From: Phenylobacterium aquaticum
GTDB taxonomy: Bacteria; Pseudomonadota; Alphaproteobacteria; Caulobacterales; Caulobacteraceae
Reading direction: 5' to 3'
DNA: 37,648 nt
Assembly (NCBI GenBank): GCA_947378305.1
Contig: CANCJJ010000019.1
Coordinates: 1 to 37,648 of the forward strand
Shown: one piece after another, positions 7,026 to 15,576 of the stretch
Layout: each line of letters begins with the position of its first letter
How positions within the stretch are numbered: position 1 is the first letter of the stretch
Position numbers and translations under genes: made by a program
Notes under the pieces: generated by a model
What the model saw: only the letters and a program-made list of their open reading frames with translations
The model's database searches: none
What the model was told of the DNA's origin: nothing

Positions 7026-8447
7026 TCAACGCAGGCTGGGGGCGTGGGCAATGCGCAGGATATTGGCGGCACCGGGTGAGCCCATGGGCAGTCCGGCCAG
7101 GATCAGGATTCGCTGGCCGGGCGGGCACAGGCCCAGGATCATGGCCTGCTCCAGCGCGATCCGGGCCAGGTCCTCGGGATCAGTGATCTCCTCAATGACC
7201 CGGGGCTCAATTCCCCAGGCCAGGGCGAGCCGCCGGGCGGTGGACAGCCGGGTGGTCAGGGCCAGGGTGGGTTGCAGGGGCCGCTCGCGGGCCAGGCGCA
7301 GGGCCGTCTGTCCCCGGGTTGTGAAGGCGACGAGACAGGCGGTGGAGGCGGCCTCGGCAGCACGGCGGGCGGCGGCGACCAGGGCGTCGGCATCGGCATC
7401 CTCTACCGGATATTCCGCCTGCATCAGTTCCGGCCAGCGGGGGTCGTGTTCAACCCGGGTCAGGATCCGGTCCATCATGGTCACGGCTTCGAGCGGATAG
7501 TCCCCGGCAGCTGTTTCCGCCGACAACATGACAGCATCAGCCCCTTCATAGACCGCCCCGGCGACATCAGAGGCTTCAGCGCGAGTGGGGGTCGGGGCGT
7601 GGATCATGGACTCCAGCATCTGGGTCGCGACAATCACCGGAATCCCCCGGGTTCTGGCAGCCCGGACCAGCATTTTCTGCACCACCGGCACGTCTTCAGG
7701 GGCCAGTTCAACGCCGAGGTCGCCGCGCGCGACCATGACGGCATCGCAGAGGTCCAGAATGGCATCGAGGGCATCAAGGGCGGCGGGTTTTTCGATCTTG
7801 GCGAGAACGCTCGCCCGGCCCTGAACAATCTGGCGCAGTTCGGCCATGTCTGCGGCGCGCTGGACAAAGGACAGGGCGACCCAGTCCACGCCCTGGGTCA
7901 GGGCGAAATCGAGATCCTGGCGATCCTTGGGCGTGAGGGCGGGAATGGGAATGGCAAGACCCGGCAGGTTCAGACCCTTGTGATCCGAAAGGGCCGCCCC
8001 GCTTGTCACCACGGTCTCGGCAAAATCCGGGCCGAAATTCGTGACCTTAAGCCGGACCCGCCCGTCATCCAGCAGGATATCGGCCCCCATCTGCAGGGCG
8101 GCGAAAATCTCGGCATGGGGAACGCAGATCCGGGTCTGGTCACCCGGGCTGGGGTCCCGGTCAAGGCGGAAGGCCTGGCCCTTTTCCAGTTCGGCCCGCC
8201 CGCCCTTGAACTCGCCGAGCCTCAGTTTCGGGCCCTGAAGGTCGGCCAGAACAGCGAGGGGGCGGCCCACTTCGGCCTCGGCGGCGCGAACATTGGCGAT
8301 GGTGCGGGCATGGCCGGGGTGGTCGCCATGGCTGAAATTGACCCGAAAGACGTCCGCTCCGGCACGGGCGAGGGCGATGATCTGGTCCAGCCCGTGACTG
8401 GCGGGGCCCAGGGTAGCGACAATGCGGGCGCGGCGGGCGCGGATCAT
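7026..8447 (-). CDS. pyk: pyruvate kinase
   Basis: About 473 residues, full length for a bacterial pyruvate kinase. Visible motifs are ARIVATLGPAS and FRVNFSHGDH (ADP/PEP site), KIEKPAALDALD containing the catalytic Lys, VARGDLGVELAPEDVP (metal site), and the signature region from IVATQMLESM to VMLSAETAAG. The C-terminal allosteric domain is present. The enzyme makes pyruvate and ATP from phosphoenolpyruvate. Two ATGs nine bases apart could start it: 8456 has AAAGG directly abutting, whereas 8447 has AAAGGA eight bases upstream and is preferred. It is encoded upstream of glk on the same strand, grouping two sugar-catabolism genes. Confidence 0.95.
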   Translation of the reverse strand: MIRARRARIVATLGPASHGLDQIIALARAGADVFRVNFSHGDHPGHARTIANVRAAEAEVGRPLAVLADLQGPKLRLGEFKGGRAELEKGQAFRLDRDPSPGDQTRICVPHAEIFAALQMGADILLDDGRVRLKVTNFGPDFAETVVTSGAALSDHKGLNLPGLAIPIPALTPKDRQDLDFALTQGVDWVALSFVQRAADMAELRQIVQGRASVLAKIEKPAALDALDAILDLCDAVMVARGDLGVELAPEDVPVVQKMLVRAARTRGIPVIVATQMLESMIHAPTPTRAEASDVAGAVYEGADAVMLSAETAAGDYPLEAVTMMDRILTRVEHDPRWPELMQAEYPVEDADADALVAAARRAAEAASTACLVAFTTRGQTALRLARERPLQPTLALTTRLSTARRLALAWGIEPRVIEEITDPEDLARIALEQAMILGLCPPGQRILILAGLPMGSPGAANILRIAHAPSLR

Positions 8448-8553
8448 CCAGGTCATCCTTTGACAGGTCTTGCGACGATTCCACCGATCGACGCGGGGGG
8501 CTTATGGCATGGTTGGTGGCTGTCCGCATGATCACAAGTCGGTGGGGGCAGGC

Positions 8554-11500
8554 TCAGTGGAAATCCCGGCTGCGGACCAGAGCCTCCGTCCCCGCCCGAT
8601 CCTCCGGGGACTCGGATTTCAAGGCGTTGATCAGGGGTGAGAGGTTGGTGATCGTCCGGGCGACCAGGTGGACAATCTCGCCGGCAATCTGCACCTGTCC
8701 CTGCACCAGCAAGAGACCGCCCCGCATGACCACGGACCTGTGGGCTTCGAAGACATCCTTCCAGATGACGATATTGGCCGAACCGGTTTCGTCCTCCAGG
8801 GTCATGAAGACGACACCCTTCGAGGTTCCGGGCCTCTGGCGTACCAGGACCAGTCCGGCCACGGCTGCTGACTGTCCATTGCGCAGGTTTCGCAACCGGC
8901 TGGCCTGAACCGCCCCCCGGGCCTGAAGATCCGGGCGGCAAAAGCGACAGGGATGGGCCTTCAGGGACAGGCGCGTGGTGCGGTAGTCCTCCACCACCTC
9001 CCGCCCCGGGGTCATCAGCGGCAGCTCGACCTGGACCTCCTTTGCGGTCTGGCGGACCATCAACGGGGCCTGGTCTGCCAGACGATCCTCGCCCATCAGA
9101 CCCTTGACCGCCCACAGGGCCTGACGCCGGTTGAGCCCCAGTCCGGCAAAGGCATCGGCTTCCGCGAGCAGTTCCATGGCCCTGTGGGGCAGGCCTCGGG
9201 CCAGGGCATCCAGGGTGCGCGCGCCCTGAGCCCGCAGGACCATGAGGTGTTCGGCATCGGTCTGGTGCAGACCCTTTATCTGGCGCAAGCCCAGCCGCAC
9301 GGCGCGCAGCCTCTGTCCCGGGCGGGGCTCCAGCGTACAGTCCCAGTCGCTGGTCAGCACATCGGGGGCACAAACCTCGACGCCGTGTTCGCGGGCATCC
9401 CGCACCAGTTGGGCCGGCTGATAGAATCCCATGGGCTGGCTGTTGATCAGGGCGGCGCAGAAGGCATCTGGCCAGCGCCATTTGACCCAGGCCGAGGCAT
9501 AGACCAGCAGGGCAAAGCTGATGGCATGGCTTTCGGGAAACCCATAGGACCCGAACCCCTCGATCTGCTGGAAGCATCGCTGGGCGAAGTCCGGGTCATA
9601 GCCTCGCCGCACCATTCCATCGAGAAAGCGGCGACCATAATCCCCCACCGTGCCCAGATGACGAAAGGTTGCCATGGCCCGGCGCAGGCCATCGGCATCA
9701 TTCTCTGAAAATTGGGCGGCTTCGATGGCCAGACGCATGGCCTGTTCCTGAAACAGGGGCACGCCAAGCGTCTTGCCCAGAACCATCTGCAATTCATCCG
9801 CCGGGCCGTGTTCCGGAGCCGGAGCCGGAAAAATCACCGGGTCCAGACCGTCACGCCGACGCAGATAGGGGTGGACCATGTCGCCCTGGATGGGACCTGG
9901 CCGGACAATGGCCACTTCAATGACCAGATCATAAAACCGTCGGGGCTTCAGGCGGGGCAGCATGGACATCTGGGCCCGGCTTTCGACCTGGAAGACCCCG
10001 ACGGAATCGGCCCGGCAGAGCATGTCATAGACCTCGGGCACCTCCTGGGGGACCTGGGCAATGTCGATCAGGCGCGTGCCATCGGCTCTTGGCGGGATCA
10101 GGGCAAAGCTCTTGCGCAGGGCGCTCAACATGCCCAGGGCCAGAATATCGACCTTCATCAGCCCCAGGGCATCAATGTCGTCCTTGTCCCATTCAATGAA
10201 GGTTCGGTCGGCCATGGCGGCATTGCCGATGGGCACGATCTCGTCCAGTCGCCGTCGGGTCAGGACATAGCCTCCCACATGCTGGGACAGGTGACGGGGA
10301 AAGCCCAGAAGTTCCCCCGCCAGGGTGGTGGCCCGGCGAATCTCGGGACTGTCCGGATCGAGACCGGCCTGACGGATATAGCCGTCCGGACTCATCCCGC
10401 TCCAAGGGCCCCAGACCGTCCCGGCCAGGGCAGAGGTCACGTCCTCGCTGAGGCCAAGCGCCTGTCCCACCTGCCGGATGGCCATGCGCGGGCGATAGTG
10501 GATGACGGCAGAGACAATGGCGGCCCGATCCCGGCCATAGCGGCGATAGACATATTGCATGACCTCTTCCCGCCGCTCGTGCTCGAAATCCACGTCAATA
10601 TCCGGCGGTTCGCCCCGGGATTCTGAAATGAACCGCGAGAACAGCAAATCCTGATCCTTCTTGGTCGGATCGACAGCGGTAATGCCCAGGCAGAAACAGA
10701 CGACAGAATTGGCCGCCGAGCCCCGTCCCTGGCAGAGAATTCCCTGGTCCCTTGCCCAGGCGACAATGTCATGGACGGTCAGGAAATAGTTGGCGAAGCC
10801 CAGTTTTTCGATCAGGGCCAGTTCGTGATCCAGGGTCTTGCGCTCCTTGTCCCCCAGCCCCGCCTCAAACCGCCATTCAGCCCCGGCCCAGGTCAGGTCA
10901 CGCAGGTGTTGCATGGGGCTCTTGCCGGACGGAACGGGCTCGTCCGGGTACTCATAGCTGAGCTGGGAGAGGTCAAAATCGATCTGGTCCGCAATTTCCA
11001 GACTGCGCCCGACAGCCTCTGGAAACCGGGCAAACAGACGGGCCATTTCCGATGGCGACTTCAGGTGCCGTTCTGCATTGGCTTCGAGTTTCAGACCGGC
11101 GGTCTGGATCGTGCAGTGCTCACGGATACAGGTCAGGACATCCTGCAGGGGGCGTCGGCCCGGATGGTGGTAGAGCACGTCGCCCGTGGCCACCAGGGGG
11201 GCTCCACTGACCTCGGCCAGGGTCGCGAGCCTAGCCAGGCGGGGCAGGTCCCGCGCGCCATATCCCCGGCTGGCCGCCAGCCAGACCGGCCCGTTCAGGT
11301 CCCGGACCAGGCCGCTTAATTGATCACAGAATGGCGAATTCAGCCGGGGCGGTGCCAGGGCCAGAACCAACTGGTCCCGGGCATGGTCCAGAAAATCCGC
11401 CCGGTAGAGCTCACACTGCCCCTTGGCGGCCCGGCGCTTTCCCAGGGTCAATAACCGGGTCAGTCGTCCCCAGGCCTCCCGATCCCGGGGATAGCAGATC

Positions 11501-11736
11501 AGACTGGGGGTCGCGTCGGCAAAGTCCAGCCGACAGCCTGCCAGAACCCGCATGGAGGTTTGCAGCTTCCGGGCGTGTTTCCAGGCCCGCACCACGCCGG
11601 CCACGGTATTGCGATCGACCACACCAATCGCCCCCAGACCCAGAGCGGCCGCGGTCGTGACCAGTTCCTCCGGATGGGAAGCTCCCTCCAGAAACGAGAA
11701 ATTACTGCTGGCCTGCAATTCGCCATACCCGGTCAT
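8554..11736 (-). CDS. dnaE2: error-prone DNA polymerase III alpha subunit DnaE2 (ImuC)
   Basis: The 1060-residue protein is a C-family polymerase of the DnaE2/ImuC type: an N-terminal PHP domain with [19 protein letters not shown], where HxH of the metal site is lost as usual in DnaE2; the polymerase core with GRGSAANS and the catalytic aspartates in PDIDVDF (378-384); a fingers/beta-binding region; and a C-terminal OB domain ([18 protein letters not shown]). With ImuA and ImuB it forms the damage-inducible mutasome for translesion synthesis. ATG at 11736 was chosen because it overlaps the imuB stop by four bases (ATGA); the frame is open a few codons further upstream. It is last in the LexA-controlled operon. 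Confidence 0.97.
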   Translation of the reverse strand: MTGYGELQASSNFSFLEGASHPEELVTTAAALGLGAIGVVDRNTVAGVVRAWKHARKLQTSMRVLAGCRLDFADATPSLICYPRDREAWGRLTRLLTLGKRRAAKGQCELYRADFLDHARDQLVLALAPPRLNSPFCDQLSGLVRDLNGPVWLAASRGYGARDLPRLARLATLAEVSGAPLVATGDVLYHHPGRRPLQDVLTCIREHCTIQTAGLKLEANAERHLKSPSEMARLFARFPEAVGRSLEIADQIDFDLSQLSYEYPDEPVPSGKSPMQHLRDLTWAGAEWRFEAGLGDKERKTLDHELALIEKLGFANYFLTVHDIVAWARDQGILCQGRGSAANSVVCFCLGITAVDPTKKDQDLLFSRFISESRGEPPDIDVDFEHERREEVMQYVYRRYGRDRAAIVSAVIHYRPRMAIRQVGQALGLSEDVTSALAGTVWGPWSGMSPDGYIRQAGLDPDSPEIRRATTLAGELLGFPRHLSQHVGGYVLTRRRLDEIVPIGNAAMADRTFIEWDKDDIDALGLMKVDILALGMLSALRKSFALIPPRADGTRLIDIAQVPQEVPEVYDMLCRADSVGVFQVESRAQMSMLPRLKPRRFYDLVIEVAIVRPGPIQGDMVHPYLRRRDGLDPVIFPAPAPEHGPADELQMVLGKTLGVPLFQEQAMRLAIEAAQFSENDADGLRRAMATFRHLGTVGDYGRRFLDGMVRRGYDPDFAQRCFQQIEGFGSYGFPESHAISFALLVYASAWVKWRWPDAFCAALINSQPMGFYQPAQLVRDAREHGVEVCAPDVLTSDWDCTLEPRPGQRLRAVRLGLRQIKGLHQTDAEHLMVLRAQGARTLDALARGLPHRAMELLAEADAFAGLGLNRRQALWAVKGLMGEDRLADQAPLMVRQTAKEVQVELPLMTPGREVVEDYRTTRLSLKAHPCRFCRPDLQARGAVQASRLRNLRNGQSAAVAGLVLVRQRPGTSKGVVFMTLEDETGSANIVIWKDVFEAHRSVVMRGGLLLVQGQVQIAGEIVHLVARTITNLSPLINALKSESPEDRAGTEALVRSRDFH

Positions 11737-13265
11737 GCAAACACCCCATGAACCCACCAGCGGGCCGGGGTTTCCGGGTCATAAAGTCCGCTCCGAAACA
11801 CCCACAGCCGCAGGCCCGCCTCGTCTTCGACCCGGTAATAGTCGCGGATCTGGTCATTGCGCACCGCTTCGATGGGACTGCGCCACCACTCCGCCCCAAT
11901 CCGCTCTGGCCCTTCTGCCAGCCGGACCCGATGCAGACGGTTGCGCCACTGGAATTGTCGGGGCGGATCGTCAGGGGTCAGGGCCAGTACGCTCTCCAGA
12001 GGCTCCGGCCGGTGAAACAGTCTTAAGGGTCGTGGCAGTTCCGGGTCCCAGGCCGGGGTGCCGGCCTCGCAGGCCTGAAGGGCAGGTCCGGGGGCGGAGG
12101 CCCGCTCAGGCACATGACTTTCCACCGCCCGGGCCTTCCAGACACGCCCGGCCCCCAGGCGGTTGATCAGCCGGTCGACCAGGGGATCAAGTCGGGACTC
12201 CCTGCCAGGCTGCAACAGGCTGTCCAGCCCCACCTGCTTCCCGGCCAGGGGCTCCACCCCCCAGGCCCCGAGGGTTACGATCTCGACCCCAAAGCCGGGG
12301 TCCACCTGGTCCAGCCGGGGGAGGAACAATCGGGTCAGCCGGTCAGGATCGCGCGCGGCCCGAGACAAACCCACCTCCACCTGCCGCGACTGGCCATCGA
12401 CCCGGTGAAAGCCCAGCTGAAATCTTTGCCCCCCCTGACCTTCGGCCTCCAGACGCTGACAGAGGTCGCGGGCAATATCGCCGGTGATCCGGGCCAGGTC
12501 GTCAGGGGCACTCACCGGCTCGGCCAGGGCCCGTCTCGCAAACCAGGGCGTCGGTGGCCGACGAAAGGTCAGGGCCTCGGGACTTCGACCCAGGGCCTGA
12601 TCCAGCCGCACCAGGGTCTCGGCCCCGAACCGGCGGGCCAGGGGAGCCCGGGGCAGGTCCGTCAACTGGCCGATCCGCCTCAGACCCAGCCGTTCGATCT
12701 GGCCTGCCGCCCGGGCGGGCAGACGCAGGGCCGCGCAGGGCAAGGGGGCCAGCCGGGCCTCGTGTTCGTTCGGGGGCACGATCAGGTCCGGGGTCGCCCC
12801 ATGGCGGGCCAGGGCCCAGGCGGCCCCGGCCGTATCCGCCAGGGCGGTGCGGGCGTCGAGGCCATTGAGCGCCAGCCGACGACGCAGGTCAGCGGTCATG
12901 GCAACCTCTCCACCCCACAGGTGTGCAGCTCCGGTCATGTCCAGAAACAGGCCATCCGGCGGGTCCGGGGCCACAGAGGGGGAAAACCGCACACACCAGT
13001 CGGCCAGGGCCTCCAGGGCTGCGGTATCCGCCTCGGGGCTCGCCTCAGCCGTGACCAGGCCCGGACACAGGGCCGCCGCATCCGTGGCCTTCTGTCCTGG
13101 ATACAGACCCAGGGCCGCAGCGGATTCGTTGACGGCGCTCACCACCCGCAAACCCCGGCTCGCGCCGATCAGGGCAAAGGGCTCAACCGGCGAGGCGCAG
13201 GTGTGCCGCCGGGACCAGGCGTTGATCGCCCAGTTCGGCAACCAGACGCAGAGCATGCGCACCAT
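11733..13265 (-). CDS. imuB: ImuB, catalytically inactive Y-family polymerase-like protein
   Basis: From ATG 13265 the protein has 510 residues and starts [17 protein letters not shown], the ImuB signature. The fold is that of Y-family polymerases, but the catalytic acidic residues are missing: the N-terminal Asp site is LCVWLPNW, and the SIDE motif is [10 protein letters not shown] (101-110). ImuB acts as an adaptor that joins DnaE2, ImuA and the beta clamp. The helix-hairpin-helix stretch [13 protein letters not shown] is visible, but I could not place a clamp-binding motif with certainty. The open frame extends about 200 bases upstream, yet that part lies in the imuA frame-shadow and has low-complexity Arg/Ala. 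Its start overlaps imuA by 83 bases. Confidence 0.93.
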   Translation of the reverse strand: MVRMLCVWLPNWAINAWSRRHTCASPVEPFALIGASRGLRVVSAVNESAAALGLYPGQKATDAAALCPGLVTAEASPEADTAALEALADWCVRFSPSVAPDPPDGLFLDMTGAAHLWGGEVAMTADLRRRLALNGLDARTALADTAGAAWALARHGATPDLIVPPNEHEARLAPLPCAALRLPARAAGQIERLGLRRIGQLTDLPRAPLARRFGAETLVRLDQALGRSPEALTFRRPPTPWFARRALAEPVSAPDDLARITGDIARDLCQRLEAEGQGGQRFQLGFHRVDGQSRQVEVGLSRAARDPDRLTRLFLPRLDQVDPGFGVEIVTLGAWGVEPLAGKQVGLDSLLQPGRESRLDPLVDRLINRLGAGRVWKARAVESHVPERASAPGPALQACEAGTPAWDPELPRPLRLFHRPEPLESVLALTPDDPPRQFQWRNRLHRVRLAEGPERIGAEWWRSPIEAVRNDQIRDYYRVEDEAGLRLWVFRSGLYDPETPARWWVHGVFA

Positions 13266-13989
13266 GGGTGTCCTCACAGGTATAAGCATTGCGGGCTTCC
13301 AGCAGCCAAGCCCCGGTGCGTCCGCCCCGACAGCGCTCCAGATGGGCCCGCCAGCGCGGCGGCCCCAGACCCAGACCGCCCGGCCCGGCCTCACTGGCCG
13401 CCTGGGCAATGCGCCAGCGGGTCGCCGCCGCAGACCCGCCCGTCTTCTGGCCCGCGCCCGCGCTGCGGCCATGGGGGCGTCTGTGGATCATGAAGCCCGT
13501 CGCCCCGTGCTTTTCGCAAGCCAGTTGCAGGCGTCGCCCGGCCACCAGGTCCAGGCCCTCCACCTCGGCCAGCACCACGGCGACCCCGGCTGTGGTCAGG
13601 GCATCTTCCGCGACGGCCAGAACCTCGGCCCCGTTACGGGCACAGACCTGGATCAACCGGTCCACGGGAAAGCCCAGCCCGGCCAGACCCGGCCCGAACA
13701 GGTCCCCCCGGCGCAGAATCCAGACCGCCTCTCCGCCGCCCTCAGCCGAGGCCATGAGAGGGGCCGCCATCAGGGAGGCCAGGGCGGCGGGGGCTGCGCA
13801 GGTTTCCCCCTCCATGCCCTCGCCGGTGAATTCATGCCACTGGCCCAGGGGCAGGCCGCCCTGGGGAAAGGCCCCGTCAATCCGGGCGTCGCCAAAGGGC
13901 AGGCCCCGTCCGCCCTGCCGCCCGGAGCCTTCCAGCCCGGCCACCCTTGCCCGCAAATCCGCCAGTTTCCCGGCCCGATACGCCACCAT
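13183..13989 (-). CDS. imuA: ImuA, RecA-like SOS mutagenesis protein
   Basis: The 268-residue protein begins MVAYRAGKLADLRARVA and carries the ImuA core LPLGQWHEFTGEG (74-86 approx.), AVWILRRGDLFGPGLAGLGF and RLIQVCARNGAEVLAVAEDAL, a degenerate RecA/SulA-like fold without a usable Walker A. It belongs to the ImuABC mutasome and in related bacteria links RecA to ImuB. It is the first gene of the operon; its ATG lies 16 bases from the LexA box, so repression would block the promoter directly. The reading frame is open upstream across the LexA box, but a start there would put the operator inside the gene and is unlikely. The C-terminal 83 bases overlap imuB. Confidence 0.92.
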   Translation of the reverse strand: MVAYRAGKLADLRARVAGLEGSGRQGGRGLPFGDARIDGAFPQGGLPLGQWHEFTGEGMEGETCAAPAALASLMAAPLMASAEGGGEAVWILRRGDLFGPGLAGLGFPVDRLIQVCARNGAEVLAVAEDALTTAGVAVVLAEVEGLDLVAGRRLQLACEKHGATGFMIHRRPHGRSAGAGQKTGGSAAATRWRIAQAASEAGPGGLGLGPPRWRAHLERCRGGRTGAWLLEARNAYTCEDTHGAHALRLVAELGDQRLVPAAHLRLAG

Positions 13990-14004
13990 TATCCCAGATC
14001 CTTT

Positions 14005-14019
14005 GTTCTCTTTTTGTTC
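14005..14019. promoter_or_regulatory. LexA (SOS) box of imuA-imuB-dnaE2
   Basis: GTTCTCTTTTTGTTC is an exact match to the alphaproteobacterial LexA operator GTTC-N7-GTTC. Its right half runs into GTTCTAGAAC (14016-14025) and a further GAAC (14026-14029), giving extra half-sites on the opposite strand. It sits 16 bases from the imuA ATG, so LexA would cover the core promoter. DNA-damage induction of the operon is expected. Confidence 0.93.
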
Positions 14020-14080
14020 TAGAACGAACCTGCGGGGAGTCAATGGGGTTGGGGTCTGCCCCTAAGACCATCTCCCCGTG

Positions 14081-14128
14081 CAGCCAGCCAGACAGCCAGA
14101 CAGACAGCCAGACAGCCAGACAGCCAGA
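14081..14128. repeat. CAGM tetranucleotide microsatellite (12 units)
   Basis: Twelve consecutive tetranucleotides, each CAGC or CAGA, occupy 48 bases without interruption in the order C C A C A A C A C A C A. The last unit is followed at once by TTGACA (14129-14134), a -35 consensus, with no good -10 at standard spacing. The tract lies between the LexA-controlled imuA promoter and the SDR gene, and not inside any supported gene. Confidence 0.9.
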
Positions 14129-14184
14129 TTGACATTCCGCCCTATCCGGCGGACCGTCCGAGCTTAAGCGGGGGGCGCGCAGAC

Positions 14185-14934
14185 ATGTCAGAAACAGCAG
14201 CAAAACAGGCTGGAGTCTGTCTGGTCATTGGCGTCGGTGAGGGCGTAGGCGGGGCGATTGCCAAGGCCTTTGCAGCAGAAGGCCATGTGGTCTGCCTGAC
14301 CCGCCGGGCGCGGAACCTGGATCAACTTGAAGCCCTGGCTGACGAGATCCGGGCCAAGGGTGGGGTGGCCCATTGCTTTGGCTGTGACGCGCGGGACGAG
14401 GATGAGACTGTCGCCCTGTTCGACCGCATAGAGGCCGAGATCGGACCCCTGGAGGTCGTGGTCTTCAACATCGGGGCCAATGTGCGATTTTCTGTCGTTG
14501 ATACGACGGCGCGAGTCTTTACCAAGGTCTGGGAAATGGCCTGTTTCGCAGGATTTCTGGCAGGCCGCGAGGCGGCACGGGTCATGTTGCCGCGCGGACG
14601 GGGCACGATCCTGTTTACCGGAGCCACAGCCTCCCTGCGCGGACGGGAAGGCTTTTCCGCCTTTGCTGCGGCCAAGTCCGGCCTGAGGGCCCTGGCTCAG
14701 AGCCTGGCCCGCGAAGTGGGACCAAGCGGCCTGCATGTCGCCCATGTGGTGGTCGACGGGGCCATAGACGGCAACTTCACCCGCGCCAACCGCACGGATG
14801 TCGAAGGCCTGCTGGCCCGGGACCTGATCCTGAAGCCCGAGGAGATCGCCGCAAACTATGTCTGGCTGCACAAACAGCCTCGCTCGGCCTGGACCCACGA
14901 GATGGATCTGAGGCCCTGGTCTGAAACCTGGTAG
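14185..14934 (+). CDS. SDR-family protein lacking the catalytic Tyr
   Basis: The 249-residue Rossmann protein has a short-chain dehydrogenase fold: cofactor loop VIGVGEGVGGAIA (14-26), FNIGAN replacing NNAG (94-99), and the usual C-terminal layout. In the active site the Tyr of YxxxK is Phe160 with Lys164 kept (SAFAAAKSGLRALAQSLA), and the catalytic Ser region is TGATASLRG. This pattern recurs, from memory, in a subgroup of SDRs, so it is probably not a sequencing error, but oxidoreductase chemistry through Tyr is excluded. GGGGGG lies about eight bases before the ATG. It is followed after nine bases by the HCCA-isomerase-like gene. The CAGM repeat precedes it. Confidence 0.87.
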   Translation: MSETAAKQAGVCLVIGVGEGVGGAIAKAFAAEGHVVCLTRRARNLDQLEALADEIRAKGGVAHCFGCDARDEDETVALFDRIEAEIGPLEVVVFNIGANVRFSVVDTTARVFTKVWEMACFAGFLAGREAARVMLPRGRGTILFTGATASLRGREGFSAFAAAKSGLRALAQSLAREVGPSGLHVAHVVVDGAIDGNFTRANRTDVEGLLARDLILKPEEIAANYVWLHKQPRSAWTHEMDLRPWSETW

Positions 14935-14943
14935 GCGCAAAGC

Positions 14944-15555
14944 ATGAACAAAACCGTTGATTTCATTTTCGATTTCGGAAGCCCCAATGCCTATCTGTCC
15001 TGGAAGGCCCTGAAGGGGGTTGCGGACCGGACGGGGGCGAAGATCAATCTGATCCCCTGCCTTCTGGGCGGGATTTTCAAGATCACCGGCAATCAGGCCC
15101 CCAATCTGGCCTTCGGTCATATCAAGGGGAAACTCGCCTATGAGCAGCTGGAAACCCAGAGGTTTGTCGCCCGGCACGCCTTGTCAAAATATGCCTTCAA
15201 TCCGCACTTTCCGGTCAATACCCTGTTGATCATGCGCGGCCTGATCGCCGCCCGACGCCTGGGTGTGGGCGAGGCCTATCTGGAGGCTGTGCTGAAGGCC
15301 ATGTGGGAAGACGGCCAGAAGATGGATGATCCGGCTGTCGCCGCCGCTGTCCTGACCGGCGCAGGCCTGGATGCCCGGGCCATACTGGAAGCGACCCAGG
15401 ACCCCGAGGTCAAGGCCGAGCTGGCCGCCAATACCGAGGCGGCCGCAGCCCGGGGCGTGTTTGGCATTCCGACCTTTTTCGTCGGCGACGAGATGTTCTT
15501 TGGCAAGGAGCGGCTGGATCAGGTAGAGGCCGAGCTGGCCCGACTTCCGGCCTGA
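14944..15555 (+). CDS. 2-hydroxychromene-2-carboxylate isomerase / kappa-GST-like protein
   Basis: The 203-residue protein has the DsbA-like thioredoxin fold of the HCCA isomerase and kappa-class glutathione transferase family. The N-terminal FIFDFGSPNAYLSW places Ser13 where these enzymes hold the glutathione thiol. The long helical insert follows, and the cis-Pro loop GVFGIPTFFVGDEMFFGKERL ends with Pro176. Known members isomerise 2-hydroxychromene-2-carboxylate in naphthalene-type degradation, using glutathione. The substrate here is unknown. It lies nine bases after the SDR gene, an arrangement that suggests a small aromatic or xenobiotic catabolic pair. Length and all family landmarks are complete. 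Confidence 0.9.
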   Translation: MNKTVDFIFDFGSPNAYLSWKALKGVADRTGAKINLIPCLLGGIFKITGNQAPNLAFGHIKGKLAYEQLETQRFVARHALSKYAFNPHFPVNTLLIMRGLIAARRLGVGEAYLEAVLKAMWEDGQKMDDPAVAAAVLTGAGLDARAILEATQDPEVKAELAANTEAAAARGVFGIPTFFVGDEMFFGKERLDQVEAELARLPA

Positions 15556-15576
15556 CCTCCAGGACACCCGCCTCCC

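Noticed and set aside
8453..9577. 374-codon minus-strand frame within dnaE2
   Set aside because: Frame-shifted shadow of dnaE2; Gly/Pro/Arg low-complexity composition.
12114..13493. 459-codon plus-strand frame opposite imuB
   Set aside because: Antisense shadow; the imuB frame carries all family motifs.
14081..14128. Tandem repeats as a CRISPR array
   Set aside because: Units are 4 bases with no spacers; this is a microsatellite.
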